This document shows, piece after piece, positions 7,208 to 15,738 of a stretch of DNA of 64,000 nucleotides. The stretch's first letter is position 1, and each line of letters starts with the position of its first letter. The notes under the pieces were generated by a model. That model saw only the letters and a list, made by a program, of their open reading frames with translations. It was not told the origin of the DNA and searched no databases. This stretch comes from Eubacterium sp. (GTDB lineage Bacteria; Bacillota; Clostridia; Lachnospirales; Lachnospiraceae), in NCBI GenBank assembly GCA_017406925.1, contig JAFQXO010000002.1, forward strand, positions 49,071 to 113,070, in the 5' to 3' direction. A program made the translations under genes and the position numbers.

Positions 7208-9613
7208 TTATAGGTCACTTCCCTCATACTTATTCTTGCGGAAAAGCATATATACGAGGAATGCTAACAGGATTATTGCAACAATAAATCCTACAATATT
7301 TATCGATCCAGTGACAGCCAGTCCTATCTGGAAAACTATAAGCGAAATAATGTAAGCAAATATACACTGATATGCGATGGCAAATCCAAACCATTTCCAG
7401 TTATTCATCTCACGCTTTATAGCACCCATAGCCGCAAAACATGGTGCACACAGAAGGTTGAAAATGAGGAATGAATAACCCGCAAGTTTTGTTAATCCTT
7501 CGAAGTCTAGAATACCAAAAACTCCTACAACTTCTTCTTTTGCAACTAGTCCCATAATTGTAGCTACTGTTGCAGTTCCATTTCCAAATCCGAGAGGTGC
7601 AAAAATAATTTTTACAGCATCACCAAATCGGCCAATAACACTGTCAGCAAGTTCCATATCTAAACTGAATCCAAAATGTCCATTTATCCAACCGAAAACT
7701 GTTCCAAGCCAAATCAGTATAGAAGCTAGCAAGATGATGGTTCCAGCTTTTTTGATGAAAGACCATCCGCGCTCCCACATACTTCTCAACACTGATCCAA
7801 CCGTAGGGAGATGATACTCTGGTAACTCAATCACAAACGGAGCTGGGTCTCCAGCAAATATCTTCGTTTTTTTCAAAATAATACCTGATATTACAATTGC
7901 TGCAACGCCAAGGAAATATGCACTTGGTGCAACCCATCCAGCGTTATTGAACAATGCTGCCGCAATTAATGCAATAATTGGAAGCTTTGCTCCACATGGA
8001 ATAAAAGTCGTTGTCATTATGGTCATCTTTCGATCTCTATCACTTTCAATTGTTCTTGAAGCCATAACACCTGGTATTCCACATCCAGAGCCTATCAACA
8101 TTGGAATAAACGATTTACCAGATAAACCAAATTTCCTGAATATTCTATCCATTATGAACGCAACTCTGGCCATATATCCGCACCCCTCTAGGAATGCGAG
8201 GAATAGGAATAATACAAACATCTGTGGTAAGAATCCTAGAACGGCTCCTACACCTGCAACAATACCATCTAAGATAAGTGCTTTAAGCCAATCCGCACAA
8301 TGGATGGCATCTAATCCTTTTTCAACAACTACTGGAACACCTTCAATCCAAATGCCTCCTTTTGTTTCATGTGGATCTGGTGTTACAAACTCACCCTCCT
8401 CATCTAAAGCATGAGTTTTGGTTAATGTTCCCGTTACATCATAATGATGTTCTTCAAGTTCAGGTGCATATGCACCATAGTTTTCCTCAAAACCACCAAA
8501 GTCTTTTTCGTCTACTGTTTCTTGCAATGCTTCAACAGCATTTTGGTTTACATTCTTATCAAGCGAAGCTTTATTAAGAACATCATTCAAATCCTTTGTA
8601 AAAACATCTTTCGATGCCCAAGTATCTACACTTTGTTCATATGTAGCACGTCCTTTTCCAAAAAGGAAAAATCCATCGCCAAACAATTGCTCATTAGCCC
8701 AGTCAGTTGCCCAACTACCAACAGTAGTTACCGAGACATAGTATACAATAATCATAATTATCGCGAATATTGGCAAAGCCAAAAATCTATTTGTTACAAC
8801 CTTATCGATTTTATCTGAAGTCGAAAGTTTCTTTTCGGCTCTCTCGATATAGCAACTCTTTATGACATTCGTAATATAGTTGTATCTTGCATTGGTAATA
8901 ACTGACTCGATATCATCATCATATTTCTTTTCGATAGCTTCTACTTCCGCGCTTACATCTGGAATATTCTTCAAGTTCTCACTAATATTCTTATCGTTCT
9001 CAAGAACTTTTATTGCGAAAAATCTCTTCATACCTTCATCAATATCTGAATCAAGTTGAGATTCAACTTTCGCAATAGCAGCTTCAATATCTTCTCCAAG
9101 ATTTATATTTTTTTGTTTTGTTTTAGACTTAGCGAGTTCAACAGCCTTAGCCGCAAGTTTTTTCACACCCTTACCCTTAAGAGCAGAAATCTCAACCGCC
9201 TCGCATCCTATAGCATCTCCTAGAGCTTTATACTCAAGTTTAATATTTCTTTTTTTCAACACATCGGCCATATTGACAGCCATGATAACTGGAATACCTA
9301 ACTCAACCAACTGTGTTGACAAATATAGATTACGCTCCAAATTGGTACCATCGATAATATTGATGATGGCATCCGGTGTTTCATTGATCAAGAAATTTCT
9401 AGCCACTACTTCCTCAATAGTATATGGTGACAAAGAGTATATTCCCGGAAGATCAACTAATCTTACATCTTTATGACCTTTAAGTTTTCCCTCTTTCTTT
9501 TCCACTGTTACACCTGGCCAGTTTCCAACAAATTGGTTGGCTCCTGTCAATGCGTTAAACAGAGTTGTTTTTCCACTGTTCGGATTTCCTGCTAAAGCAA
9601 TTCTAATTGACAT
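7208..9613 (-). CDS. feoB: Ferrous iron transporter FeoB
   Basis: Inner-membrane Fe(II) transporter with an N-terminal G-protein domain: G1 GNPNSGKTT at residues 9-17, DLPG at 54-57, NMAD at 114-117. It continues with a helical GDI region to about residue 270 and the Gate-type membrane domain containing GSGCGIPGVMASRTI and the second gate FIPCGAKLPIIALI. At 801 residues it is longer than usual because the loop after the first membrane helix (about residues 299-450) carries roughly 100 additional acidic residues. Spacing and order (feoA, feoA, feoB, Cys-rich protein) show a complete iron uptake operon under the DtxR-like sites at 10163-10202. Confidence 0.97.
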   Translation of the reverse strand: MSIRIALAGNPNSGKTTLFNALTGANQFVGNWPGVTVEKKEGKLKGHKDVRLVDLPGIYSLSPYTIEEVVARNFLINETPDAIINIIDGTNLERNLYLSTQLVELGIPVIMAVNMADVLKKRNIKLEYKALGDAIGCEAVEISALKGKGVKKLAAKAVELAKSKTKQKNINLGEDIEAAIAKVESQLDSDIDEGMKRFFAIKVLENDKNISENLKNIPDVSAEVEAIEKKYDDDIESVITNARYNYITNVIKSCYIERAEKKLSTSDKIDKVVTNRFLALPIFAIIMIIVYYVSVTTVGSWATDWANEQLFGDGFFLFGKGRATYEQSVDTWASKDVFTKDLNDVLNKASLDKNVNQNAVEALQETVDEKDFGGFEENYGAYAPELEEHHYDVTGTLTKTHALDEEGEFVTPDPHETKGGIWIEGVPVVVEKGLDAIHCADWLKALILDGIVAGVGAVLGFLPQMFVLFLFLAFLEGCGYMARVAFIMDRIFRKFGLSGKSFIPMLIGSGCGIPGVMASRTIESDRDRKMTIMTTTFIPCGAKLPIIALIAAALFNNAGWVAPSAYFLGVAAIVISGIILKKTKIFAGDPAPFVIELPEYHLPTVGSVLRSMWERGWSFIKKAGTIILLASILIWLGTVFGWINGHFGFSLDMELADSVIGRFGDAVKIIFAPLGFGNGTATVATIMGLVAKEEVVGVFGILDFEGLTKLAGYSFLIFNLLCAPCFAAMGAIKREMNNWKWFGFAIAYQCIFAYIISLIVFQIGLAVTGSINIVGFIVAIILLAFLVYMLFRKNKYEGSDL

Positions 9614-9647
9614 TTATTTTCTCCTATTCCCTTTACTGATTTTTTCC

Positions 9648-9672
9648 AAAAAATAAAGTTGCAGAAGCAACT
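9648..9672 (-). terminator. Hairpin with T tract between feoA and feoB
   Basis: On the minus strand AGTTGC and GCAACT (9657-9672) form a 6-base-pair stem with a 4-base loop, followed by TTATTTTTT. It sits in the 60-base gap between feoA and feoB. It may act as a partial terminator that lowers feoB relative to feoA, or as an mRNA end stabiliser. Confidence 0.55.
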
Positions 9673-9673
9673 A

Positions 9674-9895
9674 TTATTTTACTTCAATGCTTGCAGCATC
9701 TTCTTTTCTTATTGATAATTCATAACCTCTAACAGTTACTTCTATTGGGTCCCCCAATGGTGCTACTTTTCTCACGTGAATATTTACACCTTTTGTGATA
9801 CCCATGTCCATAATTCTTCTTTTCACTGGTCCTTCACCGTGAATTTTAACAGCAGTCGCATCAGCGCCTACCGCAACATCTCTTAATGTTTTCAT
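9674..9895 (-). CDS. feoA: FeoA protein (second copy)
   Basis: Small SH3-like protein of the FeoA family, 73 residues, with the typical VKRRIMDMGITKGVNIHVRKVAPLGDPIEVTVRGYELSIRKEDA fold pattern. FeoA is thought to modulate FeoB. A TTG two codons upstream is open, but the ATG at 9895 has GAGAGGAG at 7 bases and is chosen. It lies 23 bases after the first feoA and 60 bases before feoB. This copy keeps the RRIMDMG signature more closely than its neighbour. Confidence 0.93.
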   Translation of the reverse strand: MKTLRDVAVGADATAVKIHGEGPVKRRIMDMGITKGVNIHVRKVAPLGDPIEVTVRGYELSIRKEDAASIEVK

Positions 9896-9918
9896 GTGCA
9901 AACTCCTCTCCTTGCAAA

Positions 9919-10131
9919 TTAAACCATAATAAGATTTGCCATATCCGCACCAATAGCAACACGAGAATTTTTGACATTCACTATTACATTCCCGCCTTGC
10001 TTTGCAACTACAGATACCTGACTACCAGTAACAAATCCTAAACTTTCTAAGAATTTTTTTGTCTCTGGTTTACCATCTACTTTTACAATTGTATTTTCTT
10101 TTCCTTGTTCTGCTAAAGCTAGTGGCATCAT
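9919..10131 (-). CDS. feoA: FeoA protein (first copy)
   Basis: A 70-residue FeoA-family SH3-like protein (MMPLALAEQGKENTIVKVDGKPETKKFLESLGFVTGSQVSVVAKQGGNVIVNVKNSRVAIG, in part). The upstream GTG at 10143 is in frame, but GGAGG lies 5 bases before the ATG at 10131, which fits better. It is the first gene of the feo operon. It is clearly diverged from the second FeoA, so the two probably have different contacts, for example as a dimer partner or on separate faces of FeoB. Confidence 0.92.
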   Translation of the reverse strand: MMPLALAEQGKENTIVKVDGKPETKKFLESLGFVTGSQVSVVAKQGGNVIVNVKNSRVAIGADMANLIMV

Positions 10132-10162
10132 TATTTCCTCCACAAAAATATTATATGCATAT

Positions 10163-10217
10163 AGTTAGTTATCTCTAACTTCACAGTTAGTATAGACTAA
10201 CTCCTGGTGTTTGTCAA
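10163..10217 (-). promoter_or_regulatory. feo promoter with two DtxR-type operators
   Basis: On the minus strand TTGACA (10212-10217) and TATACT (10189-10194) are 17 bases apart. Two 18-base palindromes of the form AGTTAG-N6-CTAACT lie at 10163-10180 and 10185-10202, with centres 22 bases apart; the second covers the -10 element. The half-site resembles the TTAGGTTAGSCTAACCTAA box of DtxR/IdeR. The adjacent divergent regulator is the obvious ligand. Expected behaviour: iron-loaded regulator blocks feo transcription. Confidence 0.85.
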
Positions 10218-10223
10218 CACTTT

Positions 10224-10292
10224 TTGACAATTATTTATCAGCGTTATATAATCCTTTAGTTGTTTGAATAGCACCATTCATTGTGCTATAAT
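10224..10292 (+). promoter_or_regulatory. Two promoters for the DtxR-family gene
   Basis: Two well-formed sigma-A promoters lie in tandem: TTGACA (10224-10229) with TATAAT (10247-10252), and TTGAAT (10264-10269) with TATAAT (10287-10292), each with a 17-base spacer. The second overlaps a small inverted repeat TAGCAC/GTGCTA followed by seven T. Neither contains an AGTTAG palindrome, so the regulator may be expressed constitutively. Confidence 0.7.
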
Positions 10293-10324
10293 TTTTTTGA
10301 ACTATAATAATAGGAAGTAATATT

Positions 10325-10684
10325 ATGAAAAGTAATGAATCTTCTGAAGATTATCTAGAAACTATACTTATTTTGAGCGAACGACAGGAACATGTGCGTT
10401 CCGTTGATATAGCGAATGAAATGGGCTTTAAAAAGCCTAGCGTTAGCGTTGCAATGAAAAACTTGCGAAACAATGGACACATCACTGTTGACGAAGACGG
10501 CTTTATCACTCTCACTGAGAAAGGTACTGCTATCGCTCGTCGAACATACGAGAGACACCAGTTCTTTACCGACTATCTCATCAAGATTGGTGTAGATCCA
10601 ACCGTTGCCGCTGACGATGCATGTCGTCTAGAGCATGTTATTAGCGAAGAGAGTTTTGATGCTTTAAAGAAGCATTTAAAATAA
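10325..10684 (+). CDS. DtxR-family iron-dependent repressor (short form)
   Basis: A 119-residue metalloregulator: winged helix at residues 1-70 and dimerisation/metal domain at 71-119, without the C-terminal SH3 domain of DtxR. Candidate metal ligands are D9, E12, H78, C100, E103 and H104. The ACRLEH segment carries Cys where MntR has Glu, which is the DtxR/IdeR pattern and argues for iron rather than manganese. It diverges from the feo operon and two matching palindromes sit on the feo promoter. It is shorter than MntR (about 140) and DtxR (about 225). The deacetylase gene follows 10 bases later. Confidence 0.92.
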   Translation: MKSNESSEDYLETILILSERQEHVRSVDIANEMGFKKPSVSVAMKNLRNNGHITVDEDGFITLTEKGTAIARRTYERHQFFTDYLIKIGVDPTVAADDACRLEHVISEESFDALKKHLK

Positions 10685-10694
10685 AGGAGAGAAG

Positions 10695-11933
10695 ATGAAA
10701 TTTAAAAAACTTTTAACTGGAGTTATCTCTATAGTAGTTATCACGGCGATCATTGCCACAGGCACTATTCTCGTGAGCAATGCTGCAGTAGGTACTCTCA
10801 CCACTATCAAGTCTATCAAACTGAATAAGACTTCGGCCAGTTTGTACTTGAATAAAAAGATGGCTCTTAAAGCTACGGTGAAGTATAACTCTGGTTCTAA
10901 CATGAAAGAAGGCTATGCTTGGTCTTCAAAAAACAAAGCCATCGCTACTGTTTCAAACAGCGGTGTGGTTACTGGAAAAAGAGTTGGTGCTACTTACATT
11001 ATTTGTTCTAGTGCCTCCGGCAATGTGAAAGCAAGATGTAAAGTGACAGTTCGCCTTCCATATAATAAGGTGAAGTCCATTACATTTACACAGTCAGTAT
11101 ATAGACTTAACAGAAAAGATAAGCGTTCACTTAGTCCGATAGTGAGATACTCTTCTACTAAGCATAAGTCAAACGAACCTATTGCTTGGAAGTCATCTAA
11201 CAAAAATGTTGCGACTGTAAAGAAAGGCGTAGTTAAGGGTAAAAAGAATGGTTCTTGTTACATCACTGCTGTCGCCAAATTCACAGGTACGACAAAACGT
11301 GTAAAAGTTACTGTTGCAAATACTAAGTACATTGCCTTTACTTTTGATGATGGACCTGGCGATTACACTGACAAATTGCTCGGCAAGTTAAAGCAATACA
11401 ATGCTAAGGCTACATTCTTCGTACTTGGTAATCTTTGCAATACATACAAGAAACAACTCAAGCGTGAAAATGCATATGGAATGGAGATTGGTTCTCATTC
11501 ATATTCACACCAGAACTTAAAGAAATTATCTGGTTCTGCTGTTAAGAAAGATTTGTCGAAAACACGTGCGGCTATCAAAAAGCAAATAGGTAGATATCCA
11601 ACAGTATTTAGACCACCTTACGGAAATTATAATAAAAAGGTTTCTAAATATGCATATGCGCCAATGATTTATTGGTCAGTGGATACTCTAGACTGGAAAT
11701 ATAGAAACGCTAATACTGTTAAGAGAAGCATCTTAAAACAGGCTGGCAAATGGGAGATTGTTCTTCTTCATGATATCCACAAAACATCTGTCAACGGATT
11801 CATTAAAGCTCTTCCAGTATTAAAGAAACGTGGTTACGAACTTGTAACTGTTCATGAGCTCTACAAGATTTATGGAGCAAAACTTAAGAATGGTAAGATG
11901 TACTACGGTCCAGTTCATGACCAAACAAGATAA
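10695..11933 (+). CDS. Secreted polysaccharide deacetylase with two Ig-like domains
   Basis: 412 residues. An N-terminal signal peptide or anchor (residues 5-30) precedes two BIG2-type bacterial Ig-like domains (about 35-120 and 125-207; each with a VSNSGVVTG or VKKGVVKG-like strand) and a NodB-homology carbohydrate esterase 4 domain. CE4 motifs are visible: TFDDGP at 216-221, HSYSH at 268-272, RPPYG at 306-310, and a late LLHDI. These provide the catalytic Asp and the metal-binding Asp-His-His. Likely substrate is peptidoglycan or another surface glycan. It follows the DtxR-type gene by 10 bases, so it may share its transcript, and it ends at a strong terminator. Confidence 0.92.
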   Translation: MKFKKLLTGVISIVVITAIIATGTILVSNAAVGTLTTIKSIKLNKTSASLYLNKKMALKATVKYNSGSNMKEGYAWSSKNKAIATVSNSGVVTGKRVGATYIICSSASGNVKARCKVTVRLPYNKVKSITFTQSVYRLNRKDKRSLSPIVRYSSTKHKSNEPIAWKSSNKNVATVKKGVVKGKKNGSCYITAVAKFTGTTKRVKVTVANTKYIAFTFDDGPGDYTDKLLGKLKQYNAKATFFVLGNLCNTYKKQLKRENAYGMEIGSHSYSHQNLKKLSGSAVKKDLSKTRAAIKKQIGRYPTVFRPPYGNYNKKVSKYAYAPMIYWSVDTLDWKYRNANTVKRSILKQAGKWEIVLLHDIHKTSVNGFIKALPVLKKRGYELVTVHELYKIYGAKLKNGKMYYGPVHDQTR

Positions 11934-11944
11934 TTAAAATATTA

Positions 11945-11976
11945 AATCCCGGAGAGAAATCTCCGGGATTTTTTTA
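11945..11976 (+). terminator. Terminator between the deacetylase gene and rlmH
   Basis: ATCCCGGAGA and its complement form a 10-base-pair stem closed by a GAAA tetraloop (11946-11969), followed by seven T on the plus strand. The minus-strand side has a weaker T-rich tail and may also end rlmH. Confidence 0.93.
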
Positions 11977-12453
11977 TTTGTGATATGGTTCATTATTATT
12001 TATACGAAATGCTCTATATATCTGTTCTAGCAAAATCACTCTCATCAACTGATGTGGAAATGTCATCTTCGAAAAACTCAAGTGTTCATTTGCTCTATCA
12101 CTCACACTCTTGTGCAGTCCTATGGATCCACCAATGACAAACGCTATATGACTCTTGCCTTTGACAGTAATACTTGATAATTCTTTTGCAAAAGCAACGG
12201 AATCCATCTGTTTTCCTTCAATCTCTAGCGAAAACACATAAGCATCCTTTGGAATCTTAGCCAATATACGTTCTGCTTCTTTTTCTTTCACCAAATCGAG
12301 TTCAACTTCTGATGCATTTTCTTTCGTCTGCTCATCAGGCACTTCTATAATATAGAATTTGCAGTATTTCGACAAACGCTTGGAGTACTCTTCAATCGCA
12401 TCTTTTAAGTACTTTTCCTTTATTTTGCCGACTGTAATTATAGATATATTCAT
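11974..12453 (-). CDS. rlmH: 23S rRNA pseudouridine-1915 N3-methyltransferase RlmH
   Basis: SPOUT-class methyltransferase of 159 residues that modifies pseudouridine 1915 in helix 69 of 23S rRNA. Diagnostic segments are VGKIKEKYLKDAIEEYSKRL at the start, FVIGGSIGLHKSV (knot, SAM site) and the C-terminal LLEQIYRAFRINNNEPYHK. It is monocistronic, convergent with the deacetylase gene and divergent from the gene at 12500. Confidence 0.97.
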   Translation of the reverse strand: MNISIITVGKIKEKYLKDAIEEYSKRLSKYCKFYIIEVPDEQTKENASEVELDLVKEKEAERILAKIPKDAYVFSLEIEGKQMDSVAFAKELSSITVKGKSHIAFVIGGSIGLHKSVSDRANEHLSFSKMTFPHQLMRVILLEQIYRAFRINNNEPYHK

Positions 12454-12499
12454 ATATTTGTTATATAATATTTTTAGGTTTTTTTAAAGGGGAAATAAT

Positions 12500-13060
12500 A
12501 TGTCAGACGAAATCAAAAATTATGACTCAGAAGAGCATTATATAAATCCAGAAAGCAATGAGGCTAAACTTTCAGAGTTTGAATCAACAGATACTCCTAC
12601 GTATACTAAACTTTCTGATAAGTATTCAGATGTAAGATCATCTGCAGCGACAATGTTGTTGTTAGGTATCATAGGCTGTATTGTTATGACACTTATCTGG
12701 ACTAACATTATTAGGTTGCCATTTAGCGCAACTACAGCATGGTTGTTCTATTCTATTCTCACTGGTATCTTTGTTATATTTGTGGTTGCTGGTATCGTTT
12801 CGTATATGCATGCAAAACAGGTGAAAATAGATGCCTCTGAGGAAGATAAGCTTATTGCGGATGCAAAAGTGTGGGCTAAGAATAATCTTTCAAAAGAGAA
12901 TATAGATTTAGGTTTAGATACATCTCAACCTTTTGAAGTATTGTACTTCGAACGAGAAGCTAAAATCCGAAAAGCTATTATGACAGAATTTGTTACTATG
13001 GATGAAGGTTTGGCTGCACTTCTCTCTGAAGAAATATATCAAAGCATATATGAAGATTAA
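12500..13060 (+). CDS. Hypothetical two-helix membrane protein
   Basis: No family is recognised. The 186-residue product has an acidic, Ser/Thr-rich cytoplasmic N-terminus (1-45), two hydrophobic helices (about 50-72 and 81-103) separated by a short loop, and a cytoplasmic C-terminal domain (about 108-186) rich in Glu, Lys and Ala. That pattern is typical of small Lachnospiraceae membrane proteins of unknown role. The ATG at 12500 follows AAAGGGG. It is a single-gene transcript bounded by rlmH (divergent) and a bidirectional terminator at 13064. Confidence 0.8.
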   Translation: MSDEIKNYDSEEHYINPESNEAKLSEFESTDTPTYTKLSDKYSDVRSSAATMLLLGIIGCIVMTLIWTNIIRLPFSATTAWLFYSILTGIFVIFVVAGIVSYMHAKQVKIDASEEDKLIADAKVWAKNNLSKENIDLGLDTSQPFEVLYFEREAKIRKAIMTEFVTMDEGLAALLSEEIYQSIYED

Positions 13061-13063
13061 AAT

Positions 13064-13100
13064 ATAAAAAGAACTCTGATTTTTGTCAGAGTTCTTTTTT
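13064..13100. terminator. Bidirectional terminator between convergent genes
   Basis: AAAAGAACTCTGA and its complement form a 13-base-pair stem with a short T-rich loop. It is flanked by A and T runs, so it serves both the gene ending at 13060 and the HAD gene ending at 13105. Confidence 0.92.
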
Positions 13101-13104
13101 ATTG

Positions 13105-13839
13105 CTAATTTATAGACGGAAGATCATTTACATATTCTTTAAATGCTTTCCAATCTCCACTTTTATATATTGATGTATCCGCATTATCTTTGTTCTCAAC
13201 ATATCCTTCTATAAGATAAACATCAATGCCAAGTTCTGCGGCACACATATCTTCTTTAACATCATTGCCAACCATAAGGCAATCACCTGGATCTTTATCA
13301 AGCACTCTCATTAAGTGTTCATAGTATTTCAGGTTTGGTTTTGCATAACATGAATTTTCGTAACCTGTTATAAGTGCAAAATCATCAGGATTACAACCTG
13401 ACCACTCAATTCTTTCTCGCTGTGCAATATCCGGTAACACCGGTGTCGATGCTGCTACAACCTGATAGCCTTTATCTTTTAAAATCTTTACACAGTCGCT
13501 CACATCTTGCTCTGGTGCTCCGAGATATCTTATCATTCCATAATCAGTCTTATAAAAATCCATCAACAACTTTTCAAAAGATTGTCTGATATTTTTATCA
13601 CCTTTGCCATCTTTATAGTATGCATCCTCAAAAGCTGTCCAGAAAACTTCTTCATTGGTATACATACCATCATTTTCAAGCATTGCACCAAGTCCTCTGT
13701 AAACGCACTTGATAATCTTATCAGCATCATATCCTTCAGTCTCAAGGCGATTTTTGAGAAGCATCATGTAGTTGTCTAAGTATTCTTTCATCGTGATTGG
13801 AAACATTGTTCCATCGATGTCAATTAAAACTGTGTTCAT
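13105..13839 (-). CDS. HAD-superfamily hydrolase
   Basis: A 244-residue haloacid-dehalogenase-like phosphatase. The nucleophile motif is DIDGTMFP (residues 7-14), the second motif is near AASTP, and the C-terminal acidic motif is MVGNDVKEDMCAA, which binds Mg. A helical cap lies between motifs I and II. Likely substrate is a small phosphate ester, but specificity cannot be read. It lies 3 bases after yebC, so it belongs to the rex-nnr-alr-yebC run. Confidence 0.85.
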   Translation of the reverse strand: MNTVLIDIDGTMFPITMKEYLDNYMMLLKNRLETEGYDADKIIKCVYRGLGAMLENDGMYTNEEVFWTAFEDAYYKDGKGDKNIRQSFEKLLMDFYKTDYGMIRYLGAPEQDVSDCVKILKDKGYQVVAASTPVLPDIAQRERIEWSGCNPDDFALITGYENSCYAKPNLKYYEHLMRVLDKDPGDCLMVGNDVKEDMCAAELGIDVYLIEGYVENKDNADTSIYKSGDWKAFKEYVNDLPSIN

Positions 13840-13842
13840 ATA

Positions 13843-14571
13843 TTATTCGTCCCAGTTATGATAAACCTTCTGGACGTCCTCGTCCTCATCTAATTTGTCT
13901 AAAATAATATTTAAATTCTTAATATCAGCTTCATCTGTTAGTTCGACATAGTTTTGTGGAATCATTGTCACTTCAGCTTCAGCCATCTTAACTCCAGCTT
14001 TTTCCAAAGCCTCACGAACATTTGAGAAGTCATTTGGTGCAGTCACCACTTCGTAACTGTCATCTTCCTCAATAAAATCTTCAGCACCTGCATCGAGTGC
14101 ATTCATCATAAGTTCATCTGAGTCCATATCACACTCTTCCTTTGAGATGAGAATCTGACCTTTCTCATCAAACATGAATGACACACAACCTGGCGTTCCG
14201 ACATTGCCTTCACCTTTGGTGAAGCAACTCTTAACATTCGCTGCTGTTCTATTTTTATTATCAGTCAAAGCATCCACTATAATAGCCACGCCACTTGGTC
14301 CATAGCCCTCGTATCTAGCCGGCTCCCAGTTAACAGCATCAGCATTGCCGGCTGCTCTCTTGATACCACGCTCGATAGTATCGTTAGGCATATTGTTGGC
14401 CTTTGCCTTTGCAATGACGTCTCGAAGCTTGCTATTTGTGTTTGGATCTGCTCCGCCATCTTTAACTGCTACCGCAATCTCCTTACCGATAATGGTAAAC
14501 ATCTTGCCCTTGGCAGCATCATTCTTTTCCTTTTTGTGTTTAATATTCGAAAACTTACTATGTCCTGACAT
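13843..14571 (-). CDS. yebC: YebC/PmpR-family protein
   Basis: 242-residue YebC-type protein beginning [24 protein letters not shown], with the conserved [18 protein letters not shown] and [24 protein letters not shown] segments. Family members have been described as transcription regulators and, more recently, as translation factors that relieve ribosome stalling; which applies here is not decided by sequence. The start MSGHSKFSN is slightly different from the usual MAGHSKW. It sits 12 bases after alr. Confidence 0.94.
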   Translation of the reverse strand: MSGHSKFSNIKHKKEKNDAAKGKMFTIIGKEIAVAVKDGGADPNTNSKLRDVIAKAKANNMPNDTIERGIKRAAGNADAVNWEPARYEGYGPSGVAIIVDALTDNKNRTAANVKSCFTKGEGNVGTPGCVSFMFDEKGQILISKEECDMDSDELMMNALDAGAEDFIEEDDSYEVVTAPNDFSNVREALEKAGVKMAEAEVTMIPQNYVELTDEADIKNLNIILDKLDEDEDVQKVYHNWDE

Positions 14572-14583
14572 TAGTCCACTCCT

Positions 14584-15708
14584 CTATTCTTCTATATACT
14601 TTCTAGGAACTCGTTTTCCGATGTCGCACACGACCTCGTAATTGATAGTTCCTGTAAGATTTGCAATCTCATCTGCTGTGATTTCTTCATCACCGTCTTT
14701 ACCTATAAGTGTAACCTCATCGCCGACTTTGACATCCATTCCAGTTACATCGACCATAAACTGATCCATGCAAACGCGACCCAAGATTTTACATCTCTTG
14801 CCAGCGATTAGAACATCGCCCTTGTTACTCAAAAGTCTAGGATATCCATCACCATAACCAACTGGAACAGTCGCTATAGTCATTGGCTTGTCAGCCACAA
14901 ATGTATGTCCATAGCTTACGCCAGTGCCTTCGGCAATATCTTTCACAAACACCACATGGCTCTTCCAACTAAGCGCTGGTTTTAAGTAATCACCAGTCAC
15001 CTCATCCGATGGATTGAGTCCATACATCGAAATACCTGCTCTTGCTAAATCCATCGATGCCTGAGGCAATTCCATAATCGCCGCCGAGTTCGCACACTGA
15101 TGAAGTGGAATCTCCACTCCAACACCTGCGAGTCTATCTATAAATTCTTTAAATGTCTCCAACTGTTTTTCAGCAACAGTTTTATCAACATAATCTGCTT
15201 TTGCAAAGTGTGTGAAAATAGATTCTATTTTTATATTGTCTAACTCAGAAATCTTTTTGATAGTATCAATTGATTTATCAGTAGTATCAAAGCCTATTCG
15301 AGACATTCCTGTGTCGACAGCAATATTGATTTTTGCATCCTTACCTACTGCCTTAGCACTTCTAGATAACGCTTCCGCCATCTCATATGCGAAAATACAA
15401 GGAATAAAATCATTCGCGACAACGCCTTCGTAACAAGACTCATGTTCATTTCCCAATATATAAATCGGAAGATCAATGTTGTTCTCACGAAGTTCTACCG
15501 CTTCAGCATATGTTGCAACCGCAAAACCAGCACACTGATCTGCAATAGCCTTACCAACCTCAACTGCTCCGTGACCATAGGCGTCAGTTTTAATAACACC
15601 AATAATCTTGGAACCATCAGAGAGTTTACTCTGAAGTGCTGAAACATTATCTTTGATGTTTTTTAAATTGATTTCTGCATAAGTTCTGAAATATTTATCA
15701 GGATTCAT
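14584..15708 (-). CDS. alr: Alanine racemase
   Basis: PLP enzyme that interconverts L- and D-alanine for peptidoglycan. The PLP lysine lies in GVIKTDAYGHGAVEVG (about residue 46), and the second catalytic Tyr region is the AGISMYGLNPSD and VSYGHTF area. The open frame begins at 15726, but GGAGG sits 5 bases before the ATG at 15708 and the product then has the usual length (374 residues). It lies 30 bases after nnr. Confidence 0.95.
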   Translation of the reverse strand: MNPDKYFRTYAEINLKNIKDNVSALQSKLSDGSKIIGVIKTDAYGHGAVEVGKAIADQCAGFAVATYAEAVELRENNIDLPIYILGNEHESCYEGVVANDFIPCIFAYEMAEALSRSAKAVGKDAKINIAVDTGMSRIGFDTTDKSIDTIKKISELDNIKIESIFTHFAKADYVDKTVAEKQLETFKEFIDRLAGVGVEIPLHQCANSAAIMELPQASMDLARAGISMYGLNPSDEVTGDYLKPALSWKSHVVFVKDIAEGTGVSYGHTFVADKPMTIATVPVGYGDGYPRLLSNKGDVLIAGKRCKILGRVCMDQFMVDVTGMDVKVGDEVTLIGKDGDEEITADEIANLTGTINYEVVCDIGKRVPRKYIEE

Positions 15709-15738
15709 ACCAGCCTCCAAAATCATACTAAATATATT

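Noticed and set aside
10270-10300. TAGCAC/GTGCTA with seven T as a terminator before the DtxR gene
   Set aside because: Only 6 base pairs, and it coincides with a well-formed second promoter (TTGAAT, 17 bases, TATAAT).
10695-11933. Deacetylase as part of iron regulation
   Set aside because: It only follows the regulator gene; no iron-related domain is seen, so the link is not claimed.
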